A stretch of 64,000 nt of DNA. Source: Georgenia_B sunbinii (GTDB taxonomy: Bacteria > Actinomycetota > Actinomycetes > Actinomycetales > Actinomycetaceae). The stretch's first letter is position 1; each line of letters begins with the position of its first letter. The notes beneath the pieces are model-generated. The model saw nothing but the letters and a program-made list of their open reading frames with translations, was not told the DNA's origin and did not search any database. Positions 7,464 to 15,141 of this stretch are shown one piece after another. Location: NCBI RefSeq assembly GCF_036421855.1, contig NZ_JAZGOK010000009.1. One strand, 5' to 3'. The position numbers and the translations under genes were made by a program.

Positions 7464-9338
7464 ATGGACAACTCTCGCTCTGCTGTCTCCCTCCAGCCAC
7501 GCTCGGGTGTGCGACGCCTGCTGGCATCGGCCACCACGATGGCGGTGGCGCTCGTGGGGCTGGTCGGTGCGGGCCTCATCGCAGCGCCTGCCGCGGCAGT
7601 CCCTACCGAGGCCATCCGTGAGCTCGACTTCTGCACCCAGGAGTCCCTCCCGCGCAACGACGACGGCTCCTCCAGCCAGGTCACCCTGCCGTTCCAGATG
7701 AACTTTGCCGGCGAGCAGCGAACCTCGCTGTACGTCAACAACAACGGCAACGTCACCTTCGACCGGGGCCTGAGCCAGTACACCCCCGAGGACCTCACCG
7801 GGGCCACCGGCAACGCGATGATCGCGCCGTTCTTCGCCGACATCGACACCCGGCACGAGGACTCCGCACAGGTCACCTACGGCGCCAGCGACACCCAGTT
7901 CTGCGTCAACTGGGTGGGCGTCGGCTACTTCAACAGCAACGCCGACAAGCTCGTCAGTGCCCAGCTGGTCATCACCGACCGCAGCGGTGCCACCGGCAAC
8001 GAGGGCGACGTCGGCCTGGAGTTCAACTACTCCGACATCGGCTGGGAGACGGGCGACTTCTCGGGCGGTAGCGGGGGCCTCGGTGGTACCTCGGTCGCGG
8101 TCGGCTACACCGCGGGCACCGGCGAGGCCGGGACCTACCAGCAGTTCACCGGCTCGCTCGTCAACGGAGCCCTCGTCGACGGCGGCCCCAACGCGCTCGT
8201 CGCGAGCTCGCGCAACTCCGACGTCCTTGGTCGCTACACCTTCGCCCTCGGCGGCGAGGACATCGTCCAGGAGGGCACGCTCGTCGGCACCGTGACCGAC
8301 GAGGACGACAACCCAGTCAGCGCCGAGATCCGCATCTGCCCGGCCGACGGCGGGGACTGCGTCACCGTCCCGACCACCGAGGCCGGCGCCTACTCCGCCG
8401 TGGGGCTGCAGGTGGGCGACTACGACGTCACCGCGGTTCCCGCGCTCGACAGCGGCCTCGCCTCGCTGACGCTCCCCGCGACGATCATCGCCGGTGAGGA
8501 CACGACGCTCGACTTCGTCCTGGCGCCCGTCGTGTACGGAGGCCTCGAGGTCACCGTCGTCGACTGGGACGGCAACCCGGTGGCCGACGCCGACGCTGAC
8601 CTGTGCGTCAGCGGTACCGAGACCTGCCTGCCGGTCGTGACCGACGAGGACGGCACCATCACTGACGGTGCGGTCCCCACGGGCGACTACACCGTCAGCG
8701 TCACGGCGCCCGAGGGCTCGGGGCTGCAGAACGGCAGCGCCGAGGTCACGGTCGAGGAGGAGCAGACCGCGTCGATCACCATCGTCCTGCTGCCGGTGCC
8801 CGACCGCGCCATCACCGGAATCGTCGAGGACCAGCACGGCGAGCCGGTCGAGGGCGCCACGGTGAGCCTTGAGCTCGACCGCAACGACGAGATCGTCTTG
8901 CTCCCCGAGGGTTCCCCGCTGCTGAGCGTGGACACCCCGCAGAACCCGCAGACGACCGGCGACGACGGCGCCTTCGCGTGGGGCGTCGTCGACGCCGCCT
9001 ACCAGGTGACCGCCGAGGCGGCGACCTGCGAGGCCGTGAGCACCCGCATCGAGGAGTTCGACGAGGAGGGCGCCGCTCACGTGGTCATCACCCTCGACTG
9101 CGTCGAGCCGACCCCGACCCCGACGCCGACGGAGGACCCGACCGAGGACCCGACGACGGACGGGCCGACCACCGGTCCGACGTCGCCGTCCGGCTCGCCC
9201 ACCTCGCCCGGTTCGTCCGGTGACGAGCTGCCGGCGACCGGTGTCGAGTCGACCGTGCTCGGAGGCATCGCGCTCATGCTCGTCGCATCCGGTGCGGTCG
9301 TGCTGGCCCGGCGACGTTCGCTCGGCATGACGAACTGA
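7464..9338 (+). CDS. cell-wall-anchored NIDO-domain surface protein
   Basis: This 624-residue secreted protein has a signal peptide (residues about 1-46, ending in an Ala-Pro-Ala-Ala-Ala stretch). A nidogen-like (NIDO) domain follows at about 65-260, with LYVNNNGNVTFD and a metal-rich IAPFFADIDTR. Next come at least three carboxypeptidase-regulatory/CnaB-like beta-sandwich repeats (about 270-545), a Thr/Pro linker, and a sortase signal LPATG followed by a membrane helix and a basic tail. Its likely role is adhesion or surface structure. It interrupts the branched-chain amino acid locus and is bounded on both sides by strong hairpins, so it is its own transcription unit. No sortase gene is in the window. 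Confidence 0.9.
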   Translation: MDNSRSAVSLQPRSGVRRLLASATTMAVALVGLVGAGLIAAPAAAVPTEAIRELDFCTQESLPRNDDGSSSQVTLPFQMNFAGEQRTSLYVNNNGNVTFDRGLSQYTPEDLTGATGNAMIAPFFADIDTRHEDSAQVTYGASDTQFCVNWVGVGYFNSNADKLVSAQLVITDRSGATGNEGDVGLEFNYSDIGWETGDFSGGSGGLGGTSVAVGYTAGTGEAGTYQQFTGSLVNGALVDGGPNALVASSRNSDVLGRYTFALGGEDIVQEGTLVGTVTDEDDNPVSAEIRICPADGGDCVTVPTTEAGAYSAVGLQVGDYDVTAVPALDSGLASLTLPATIIAGEDTTLDFVLAPVVYGGLEVTVVDWDGNPVADADADLCVSGTETCLPVVTDEDGTITDGAVPTGDYTVSVTAPEGSGLQNGSAEVTVEEEQTASITIVLLPVPDRAITGIVEDQHGEPVEGATVSLELDRNDEIVLLPEGSPLLSVDTPQNPQTTGDDGAFAWGVVDAAYQVTAEAATCEAVSTRIEEFDEEGAAHVVITLDCVEPTPTPTPTEDPTEDPTTDGPTTGPTSPSGSPTSPGSSGDELPATGVESTVLGGIALMLVASGAVVLARRRSLGMTN

Positions 9339-9377
9339 TCCCAGCCGGCGAGGCGGGGCGAGCTGCCTCGTGCCGCG

Positions 9378-9420
9378 CATGACGAAGGCCCAGCAGCGAC
9401 GCTGCTGGGCCTTCGTCATG
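9378..9420. terminator. perfect 20-bp hairpin, bidirectional
   Basis: Arms 9378-9397 and 9401-9420 are perfectly complementary around a three-base loop. The hairpin lies 39 bases after the NIDO protein stop and 50 bases before the end of the convergent DUF4870 gene, so it can terminate both. Confidence 0.85.
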
Positions 9421-9470
9421 CCTATGCCTGGGCCCCTGGTGCCGGGCCGTGCCCGGGAGGCCCGGGCTCC

Positions 9471-9896
9471 TTAGCTGAGGATCGGCACCTGCAGCGGGTA
9501 GCGGTAGACCTCGCCGCGGCTGGCCCGGACCGCCCCGAGGATCGACAGCGCGATCTGGATGATCCAGGCGAGCGCCCACAGCACGAACGCCACCGGGATG
9601 AGGATCACCGTGAACAGGCAGACCCAGCCGATGATGTTCGCCAGCCACACGGTGATGTTGAAGTTGAACGCGCTGGCCGCCGCGTTGCGGACGAGCGGGC
9701 CACGGTCGCGCCACACCAGCCAGACGATGAGCGGGCCGAGGAAGCTCAGCCAGCCGGCACTGACGACCATCGCGATGACCGGGGACAGGTGCGCGAGGAC
9801 CGCGATGGTGCGGTCGTCGCCGCCTGACGGCTGCTGCGGGCCGGGGTACGGGCCGGGGGAGCCGGGACCCGTCGGCGGGGGACTCTGCGTGCTCAT
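9471..9896 (-). CDS. DUF4870 membrane protein
   Basis: A 141-residue protein with a short Pro/Gly-rich cytoplasmic tail (about 1-25), then the DUF4870 core: AVLAHLSPV, a first hydrophobic helix, WLVWRDRGPLVRNAAASAFNFNI between helices, and two more helices near 85-120. Members are small integral membrane proteins of unknown function. It starts 93 bases from the divergently transcribed ASCH gene, with CCTCC (GGAGG on its own strand) as ribosome-binding site. Confidence 0.88.
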   Translation of the reverse strand: MSTQSPPPTGPGSPGPYPGPQQPSGGDDRTIAVLAHLSPVIAMVVSAGWLSFLGPLIVWLVWRDRGPLVRNAAASAFNFNITVWLANIIGWVCLFTVILIPVAFVLWALAWIIQIALSILGAVRASRGEVYRYPLQVPILS

Positions 9897-9989
9897 GGCG
9901 ACCTCCTGGGAGCGACCTGACGTTGGTAGGTTGCCAGCGTACGCGCGACAGCGCGCGGCCCGAGGCCGACCACCTGGCACACTGGCGCC

Positions 9990-10631
9990 ATGACCACGCC
10001 CAGCGAAGACCACGGCCGGCCCGACGACCCCGCAGCGCCGTTGCCAGGTGCCGCGGACGACGGCGACCGGGACGTGCAGGACCTCGCCGTCGACGCGTAC
10101 TGGGCCACCGCGCGCAAGCGGGCCGGGCTGACGCGGCTCGGCGGCGTCGTCGGCGAGGACGCGCTGGGCTCGGTGGAGCCGCCGGCCTGGTCGTTCGGCA
10201 CCACCCCGGAGGAGGCCGACGCGCTGCTCGCCCTCGTGCTGGCCGGCACCAAGACCGCCACGGTCAGCGCCGTCGCCACCTTCGAGACCGAAGGGGTGGC
10301 GGCCCCGCGGCCAGGAGACCTCTCGATCATCCTCGACGGCCGGGGCCGGCCGCGCGCACTCATCACGACGACGGCGGTCGAGACCCGGGCGTTCCGGGAC
10401 GTCGACGCCGCGCACGCCGCAGCCGAGGGCGAGGGCGACCGCTCGCTGGACCACTGGCGCCGGGTCCACGAGGAGTTCCTCACCGCCGAGCTCGCCGCCG
10501 TCGATCAGGAGTTCACGCCGGACGCCCTCGTCCTCCTCGAGCGGTTCCAGCTGCTCGACCCGCGCCAGCCCCGGCCAAGCACCGGTTCCGCCGTCACGGG
10601 GAGCAGCCCGTCGGCCGACAGTGCTGACTGA
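9990..10631 (+). CDS. ASCH-domain protein
   Basis: This 213-residue protein has an ASCH (ASC-1 homology) RNA-binding-like domain. The typical features are AYWATARKRAGL, WSFGTTPEEADALLALVLAGTKTATVS, the PRPGDLSIILDGRGRPRALI strand pair and the ending GDRSLDHWRRVHEEFLT. It is cytosolic, and the family is linked to RNA binding or to nucleoside hydrolysis, but the substrate is unknown. The N-terminal 35 residues and the C-terminal 25 are low complexity. It is divergent from the DUF4870 gene and ends 49 bases before leuB. Confidence 0.85.
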   Translation: MTTPSEDHGRPDDPAAPLPGAADDGDRDVQDLAVDAYWATARKRAGLTRLGGVVGEDALGSVEPPAWSFGTTPEEADALLALVLAGTKTATVSAVATFETEGVAAPRPGDLSIILDGRGRPRALITTTAVETRAFRDVDAAHAAAEGEGDRSLDHWRRVHEEFLTAELAAVDQEFTPDALVLLERFQLLDPRQPRPSTGSAVTGSSPSADSAD

Positions 10632-10668
10632 ATGGTGAGATGAGAGTCCCGATGGGTGGACACTCCAC

Positions 10669-10674
10669 TAGGGT
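10669..10674 (+). promoter_or_regulatory. candidate -10 box of leuB
   Basis: TAGGGT fits TANNNT and ends six bases before the leuB ATG. No Shine-Dalgarno sequence is present in between, so leuB is probably translated from a leaderless mRNA. Confidence 0.5.
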
Positions 10675-10680
10675 GTCGGC

Positions 10681-11733
10681 ATGACTCGCACGATTGATCT
10701 CGCAGTGATCGCCGGGGACGGCATCGGTCCGGAAGTTGTCGCCGAGGGCCTCAAGGTGCTCGACGCCGCCCTCGGGGGCACCGACATCACGGTCCGTGCG
10801 ACCCCTTACGACCTCGGTGCTGCCCGCTGGCACCGCACCGGTGAGACGATCACCGACGACGAGATCGCCGCGCTGCGCCAGCACGAGGCGATCCTCCTCG
10901 GTGCGGTCGGCGACCCGGGCGTGCCCAGCGGAGTGCTCGAGCGCGGCCTGCTGCTGCGACTGCGGTTCGCCTTCGACCACTACGTCAACCTGCGGCCCTC
11001 GCGGCTGTTCCCCGGCGTCCCGACACCGCTGGCCGAGCCCGGTGAGGTCGACTTCGTCGTCGTCCGTGAGGGCACCGAGGGCCCGTACGTCGGTAACGGC
11101 GGCGCGATCCGCGTCGGCACCCCGCACGAGGTCGCCAACGAGGTCAGCGTCAACACCGCTTTCGGCGTCGAGCGCGTCGTGCGGGACGCCTTCGCCCGGG
11201 CGAGCGCCCGGTCGCGCAAGAAGCTCACGCTCGTCCACAAGCACAACGTGCTCGTCCACGCCGGCCACCTGTGGCGCCGTACCGTCGACGCCGTCGCGAC
11301 CGAGTTTCCGGACGTCACCGTGGACTACCTCCACGTCGACGCCGCGATGATCTTCCTCGTCAACGACCCGTCCCGGTTCGACGTCATCGTCACCGACAAC
11401 CTCTTCGGCGACATCGTCACCGACCTGGCCGCTGCCATCTCCGGCGGTATCGGGCTCGCGGCGTCGGGCAACATCAACCCCGACCGCACCGCACCGAGCA
11501 TGTTCGAGCCGGTCCACGGCTCGGCCCCGGACATCGCGGGACAGGGCAAGGCAGACCCGACGGCGACCGTGCTGTCGGTCGCGCTCATGCTGTCGCACCT
11601 GGGGCTCGACGAGGCCGCCAGCCGGATCGAGCGCGCCGTCGAGGCAGATATCGCCTCACGCGGCACCACACCGCGGTCGACGAGCGAGGTCGGCGACGCG
11701 CTGACCGCCGCCGTCGCGCCCGCGACCGCCTGA
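10681..11733 (+). CDS. leuB: 3-isopropylmalate dehydrogenase
   Basis: This 350-residue LeuB oxidatively decarboxylates 3-isopropylmalate to 2-ketoisocaproate with NAD in leucine synthesis. GDGIGPEV is at the N-terminus. The substrate-binding arginines lie in RGLLLRLRFAFDHYVNLRP, with the catalytic tyrosine in REGTEGPYVGNGG. K and D residues are present in KHNVL and DAAMIFLV / TDNLFGDI, and the NAD-binding ending is EPVHGSAPDIAGQGKADP. The GTEGPYVG version is typical of actinobacterial LeuB. It is followed by ilvE after 69 bases. leuA, leuC and leuD are not in the window. Confidence 0.97.
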   Translation: MTRTIDLAVIAGDGIGPEVVAEGLKVLDAALGGTDITVRATPYDLGAARWHRTGETITDDEIAALRQHEAILLGAVGDPGVPSGVLERGLLLRLRFAFDHYVNLRPSRLFPGVPTPLAEPGEVDFVVVREGTEGPYVGNGGAIRVGTPHEVANEVSVNTAFGVERVVRDAFARASARSRKKLTLVHKHNVLVHAGHLWRRTVDAVATEFPDVTVDYLHVDAAMIFLVNDPSRFDVIVTDNLFGDIVTDLAAAISGGIGLAASGNINPDRTAPSMFEPVHGSAPDIAGQGKADPTATVLSVALMLSHLGLDEAASRIERAVEADIASRGTTPRSTSEVGDALTAAVAPATA

Positions 11734-11802
11734 CGCACGGAGTAACGTCAAGACCAGCACCCGCGTAGCAGCGGATGACCTGAGGTACCGCTGGAGGACC
11801 CG

Positions 11803-12930
11803 ATGACAAGCACGCCCGACGTGACGACGGACGGCGGCGCACCGAGCGCCGTCGAGTACGCCGTCATCCCGAGCTCACGACCCAAGACGACCGCCGAGCG
11901 CACGGCGGCGCTGGAGAAGCTGAGCTTCGGGAGCGAGTTCACCGACCACATGGCACGGGTCGCGTGGACGGTGGACGGCGGGTGGCACGGCCACCGGGTC
12001 GAGGCCTTCGGCCCGATCTCGCTGTCGCCGGCCGCAAGCGTCCTGCACTACGCGCAGGAGATCTTCGAGGGCCTCAAGGCCTACCGCCACGCAGACGGCT
12101 CGGTCTGGGCGTTCCGGCCCGAGGCCAACGCGGACCGGTTCAACCGCTCCGCACGCCGGATGGCGATGCCCGAGCTTCCCGTCGAGGACTTCCTCGGCTC
12201 GATCCGGGCACTGGTGCAGACCGACCTCGAGTGGGTGCCGGCCAGCCCCGGCGCCAGCCTGTACCTGCGGCCGATGATGATCGCCACCGAGCCGTTCCTC
12301 GGCGTGCGCCCGGCGCACCTGTTCGAGTACATGCTCATCGCCTCGCCGGTGGGCCCGTACTTCGTCCGCGGCTTCCAGCCGGTCTCCATCTGGGTCGAGC
12401 ACAGCTACCACCGGGCCGGCCCCGGCGGCACCGGCGCAGCGAAGTTCGGTGGCAACTACGCCGCCAGCCTGCTGCCGCAGCAGAAGGCGCTGGCCAAGGG
12501 CTTCGAGCAGGTGTGCTTCCTCGACGCGGGCTCGGGCGCGAACGTCGAGGAGCTCGGCGGCATGAACGTGTTCGTCGTGGGCAGCGACGGTGTGGTGCGG
12601 ACCCCCGCGCTCACCGGCTCCATCCTCGAGGGCGTCACCCGGTCCTCGATCATCGCGCTGCTCCAGGAGCAGGGCGTGACGGTCGAGGAGAGCGACATCC
12701 CGCTCGCCGGGCTGCTCGCCGGGATCGGCGACGGCTCGGTCACCGAGGTCTTCGCTTGCGGCACTGCGGCGGTCATCACCCCGATCGGCCGGCTCGCCGG
12801 CGACGACTTCGACGTCACGGTCGGCGACGGCGCCGCCGGCCCGACGACCACCCGCCTGTACACGGAGCTGACCGACATCCAGTTCGGCCGGGCCGCCGAC
12901 ACCCACGGCTGGATGACCCAGCTCGTCTGA
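11803..12930 (+). CDS. ilvE: branched-chain amino acid aminotransferase
   Basis: This 375-residue fold-type IV PLP aminotransferase of the large (eukaryote-like) IlvE group performs the last step of valine, leucine and isoleucine synthesis. The PLP lysine is K214 in GTGAAKFGGNYAASLL. HYAQEIFEGLKAYRHADG and the C-terminal EVFACGTAAVITPIG are diagnostic. The ATG is preceded by GGAGG five bases upstream. It follows leuB and is followed by the 18-bp repeat array, then the cimA leader, so readthrough from ilvE would transcribe the array. Confidence 0.97.
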   Translation: MTSTPDVTTDGGAPSAVEYAVIPSSRPKTTAERTAALEKLSFGSEFTDHMARVAWTVDGGWHGHRVEAFGPISLSPAASVLHYAQEIFEGLKAYRHADGSVWAFRPEANADRFNRSARRMAMPELPVEDFLGSIRALVQTDLEWVPASPGASLYLRPMMIATEPFLGVRPAHLFEYMLIASPVGPYFVRGFQPVSIWVEHSYHRAGPGGTGAAKFGGNYAASLLPQQKALAKGFEQVCFLDAGSGANVEELGGMNVFVVGSDGVVRTPALTGSILEGVTRSSIIALLQEQGVTVEESDIPLAGLLAGIGDGSVTEVFACGTAAVITPIGRLAGDDFDVTVGDGAAGPTTTRLYTELTDIQFGRAADTHGWMTQLV

Positions 12931-12945
12931 CCGACGCCCACTCTC

Positions 12946-13207
12946 GCCGAGAGCAGACTTGTCGCCGAGAGCCGACTTGTCGCCGACAGCGGGGTTGTCC
13001 GCGACAGTCGACTTGTCGCCGACAGCCGACTTGTCGCCGACAGCCGACTTGTCGCCGACAGCCGACTTGTCGCCGACAGCCGACTTGTCGCCGAGAGCGG
13101 GATTGTCTGCGGTTGCGGACAATCCCGCTGTCGCAGGTAATCCTGCTGTCGGCGAGGATCCCGCTGTCGCAGGTAATCCTGCTGTCGGTGAGGATCCTGC
13201 TGTCGGC
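12946..13207. repeat. array of fourteen 18-bp units, nine direct and five inverted
   Basis: Nine direct units occupy 12946-13107, each exactly 18 bp; four of them (13018-13089) are identical copies of GCCGACAGCCGACTTGTC. After a ten-base spacer (13108-13117) five units run in inverted orientation (13118-13207), such as GACAATCCCGCTGTCGCA. Positions 1-9 and 14-18 of the unit are conserved and positions 10-13 vary. Units nine and ten form a hairpin with a ten-base loop, and the whole array can fold into a long imperfect cruciform. There are no spacers between units, so it is not CRISPR. It begins 15 bases after the ilvE stop and precedes the cimA leader region. Confidence 0.95.
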
Positions 13208-13277
13208 GATGGGGGTGGGGTGGGTGGGGCGTGCGGGGGCGTGCGGTGGTTGTCACATGTGTGGCATGATTGCCGGC

Positions 13278-13304
13278 ATGCAGTTCCGGCTCATTATCGG
13301 CTAG
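13278..13304 (+). CDS. cimA attenuator leader peptide MQFRLIIG
   Basis: Eight codons, ATG to TAG, encode MQFRLIIG with consecutive Leu-Ile-Ile codons (CTC ATT ATC); ATT is rare in this GC-rich genome. A hairpin with a T-run follows within 30 bases and then cimA, the first enzyme of the pyruvate route to isoleucine. The design parallels the ilvB leader. A weak -10-like CATGAT ends seven bases before the ATG, which would again give a leaderless leader. Confidence 0.75.
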   Translation: MQFRLIIG

Positions 13305-13333
13305 CGCACGCGGCACACCCGCCCCGTGCGCAG

Positions 13334-13361
13334 ACCTCCCGTTACCTCGGGGGGTTTTTTT
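13334..13361 (+). terminator. cimA attenuator terminator
   Basis: Arms 13334-13341 and 13348-13355 pair over eight positions with one T-G, loop TTACCT, followed by seven T residues (13355-13361). The sequence after the hairpin, TTTTTTGTTGCCG, is shared with the ilvB attenuator. Confidence 0.75.
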
Positions 13362-13475
13362 GTTGCCGGGACCACCATCACCGGCAGCGTCCGGACCGAT
13401 GGTTCGGGTCGACACCGGCACCACCCCGCCGGTGAGAGCAGGACCTGCCCGGCTGGCACGAGAGAATGAGGCACC

Positions 13476-15101
13476 ATGACCACGTCGACGAACCGCCCGT
13501 CCCTGCTGACCGCCGCGGACCAGATTGATGTCTACGACACCACGCTGCGCGACGGCGCCCAGCAAGAGGGCATGAATCTCTCGGTCGCCGACAAGCTCGC
13601 CATCGCCCCGCTGCTCGACGAGCTCGGCGTCGACTACATCGAGGGCGGCTGGCCGGGCGCCATCCCGAAGGACACCGAGTTCTTCGCCCGGGCCGCCAAG
13701 GAGCTGGACCTGAAGAACGCCCGGTTGGCGGCATTCGGGTCGACCTGCAAGGCCGGCGTCGCCCCGCACGACGACCCGCAGGTGCGGGCCCTGGTCGACT
13801 CCGAGGCGCCAGTGATCACGCTCGTCGCCAAGAGCGACATCCGCCACGTCGAGCGCGCGCTGCGCACCACCGGTGATGAGAACCTGCGGATGATCGGTGA
13901 CACCGTCCGTTACCTGTGCGAGCAGGGCCGTGAGGTGTTCGTCGACCTCGAGCACTTCTTCGACGGCTACCGCTACGACGCGCCCTACACCCTCAGCGCC
14001 GCCCGCGCCGCGCTGGAGGCGGGGGCATCGGTCGTCATCCTCTGCGACACCAACGGCGGCATGCTGCCGGCCTGGGTGAGCGAGATCGTCACCGCGGTGC
14101 GCGCCCAGCTCGACGGCAAGCTCGGCATCCACGCCCACAACGACACCGGCTGCGCAGTCGCCAACTCGATCGCCGCCGTCGAGGCCGGCGTGCGCCACGT
14201 CCAGGGCACCGTCAACGGCTACGGCGAGCGCACCGGCAACGCCGACCTCGTCACCTGCGTGGCGAACCTCGAGCTCAAGTACGAGGTGCCGATGCTCGCC
14301 GGGGACGGGCTGCGCGAGTCCAGTCGGCTGTCCCACGCGATCAGCGAGATCACCAACATCAGCCCGTACGGTCGCCAGCCCTACGTCGGCTCCAGCGCGT
14401 TCGCCCACAAGGCCGGACTTCACGCCAGCGCCATCCGGGTCGACCCGGACCTCTACCAGCACATCGACCCGGTGGTCGTCGGCAACGACATGCGGATGCT
14501 GGTCTCGGAGATGGCGGGCCGCGCGAGCATCGAGCTCAAGGGCCGCGAGCTGGGCATCGACCTGTCCGGCCAGGCCGAGGTCCTCACCCGGGTCACCAAC
14601 CGGGTCAAGGCCGCCGAGGCCATGGGCTACACCTTCGACGCCGCCGACGCCTCCTTCGAGTTGCTGCTGCGCGAGGAGCTCGACGGCGCCCGCCCCACCT
14701 ACTTCCAGGTGGAGAGCTGGCGGACGATCGTGCAGACGCTGAGCAGCGACGTGTCGCTGACGCTCGCCGAGGCCACCGTCAAGCTGCACACCGGCCGCGG
14801 CCGGGTGGTCTCCACCGGTGAGGGCAACGGCCCGGTGAACGCGCTCGACCACGCGCTGCGTGACGCGCTCGTCGACGTCTACCCCGAGCTCGCCGAGTTC
14901 GAGCTCATCGACTTCAAGGTGCGCATCCTCGACACCCAGTCCGGCACCGACGCCACCACCCGGGTGCTCATCGAGACCTCTGACGGCAGCAGCAGCTGGA
15001 GCACCGTCGGGGTCGGCCCGGACATCATCGAGGCGAGCTGGGAGGCGCTGGTCGACTCGGTGGTCTACGGACTGCTGCAGCACGACGTCGAGCGGCGCTG
15101 A
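13476..15101 (+). CDS. cimA: citramalate synthase
   Basis: This 541-residue protein of the alpha-isopropylmalate synthase / homocitrate synthase family is of the CimA type. It is expected to condense pyruvate with acetyl-CoA to (R)-citramalate, a threonine-independent route to 2-ketobutyrate and isoleucine. The HMGL-like TIM barrel begins with DVYDTTLRDGAQQEGMNLSV and DYIEGGWPGAIPKD; the GGWPG motif separates CimA-type from LeuA-type enzymes. Metal ligands are in GIHAHNDTGCAVANS, followed by HVQGTVNGYGERTGNADL. The C-terminal LeuA dimer/regulatory domain (about 400-535) should bind isoleucine. It is controlled by the Leu-Ile-Ile leader peptide. Confidence 0.95.
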   Translation: MTTSTNRPSLLTAADQIDVYDTTLRDGAQQEGMNLSVADKLAIAPLLDELGVDYIEGGWPGAIPKDTEFFARAAKELDLKNARLAAFGSTCKAGVAPHDDPQVRALVDSEAPVITLVAKSDIRHVERALRTTGDENLRMIGDTVRYLCEQGREVFVDLEHFFDGYRYDAPYTLSAARAALEAGASVVILCDTNGGMLPAWVSEIVTAVRAQLDGKLGIHAHNDTGCAVANSIAAVEAGVRHVQGTVNGYGERTGNADLVTCVANLELKYEVPMLAGDGLRESSRLSHAISEITNISPYGRQPYVGSSAFAHKAGLHASAIRVDPDLYQHIDPVVVGNDMRMLVSEMAGRASIELKGRELGIDLSGQAEVLTRVTNRVKAAEAMGYTFDAADASFELLLREELDGARPTYFQVESWRTIVQTLSSDVSLTLAEATVKLHTGRGRVVSTGEGNGPVNALDHALRDALVDVYPELAEFELIDFKVRILDTQSGTDATTRVLIETSDGSSSWSTVGVGPDIIEASWEALVDSVVYGLLQHDVERR

Positions 15102-15141
15102 CCGGGGGCCCGCGCCGTCGGCCGACGGAGCGGGCAACAAA

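Noticed and set aside
12946..13207. CRISPR-like array of short repeats
   Set aside because: Units of 18 bp follow each other without spacers and invert in the middle; there are no cas genes.
12959..13435. A plus-strand frame full of SPTADL repeats
   Set aside because: It is the translation of the 18-bp DNA array (18 is a multiple of three), with no start context, homology or plausible fold.
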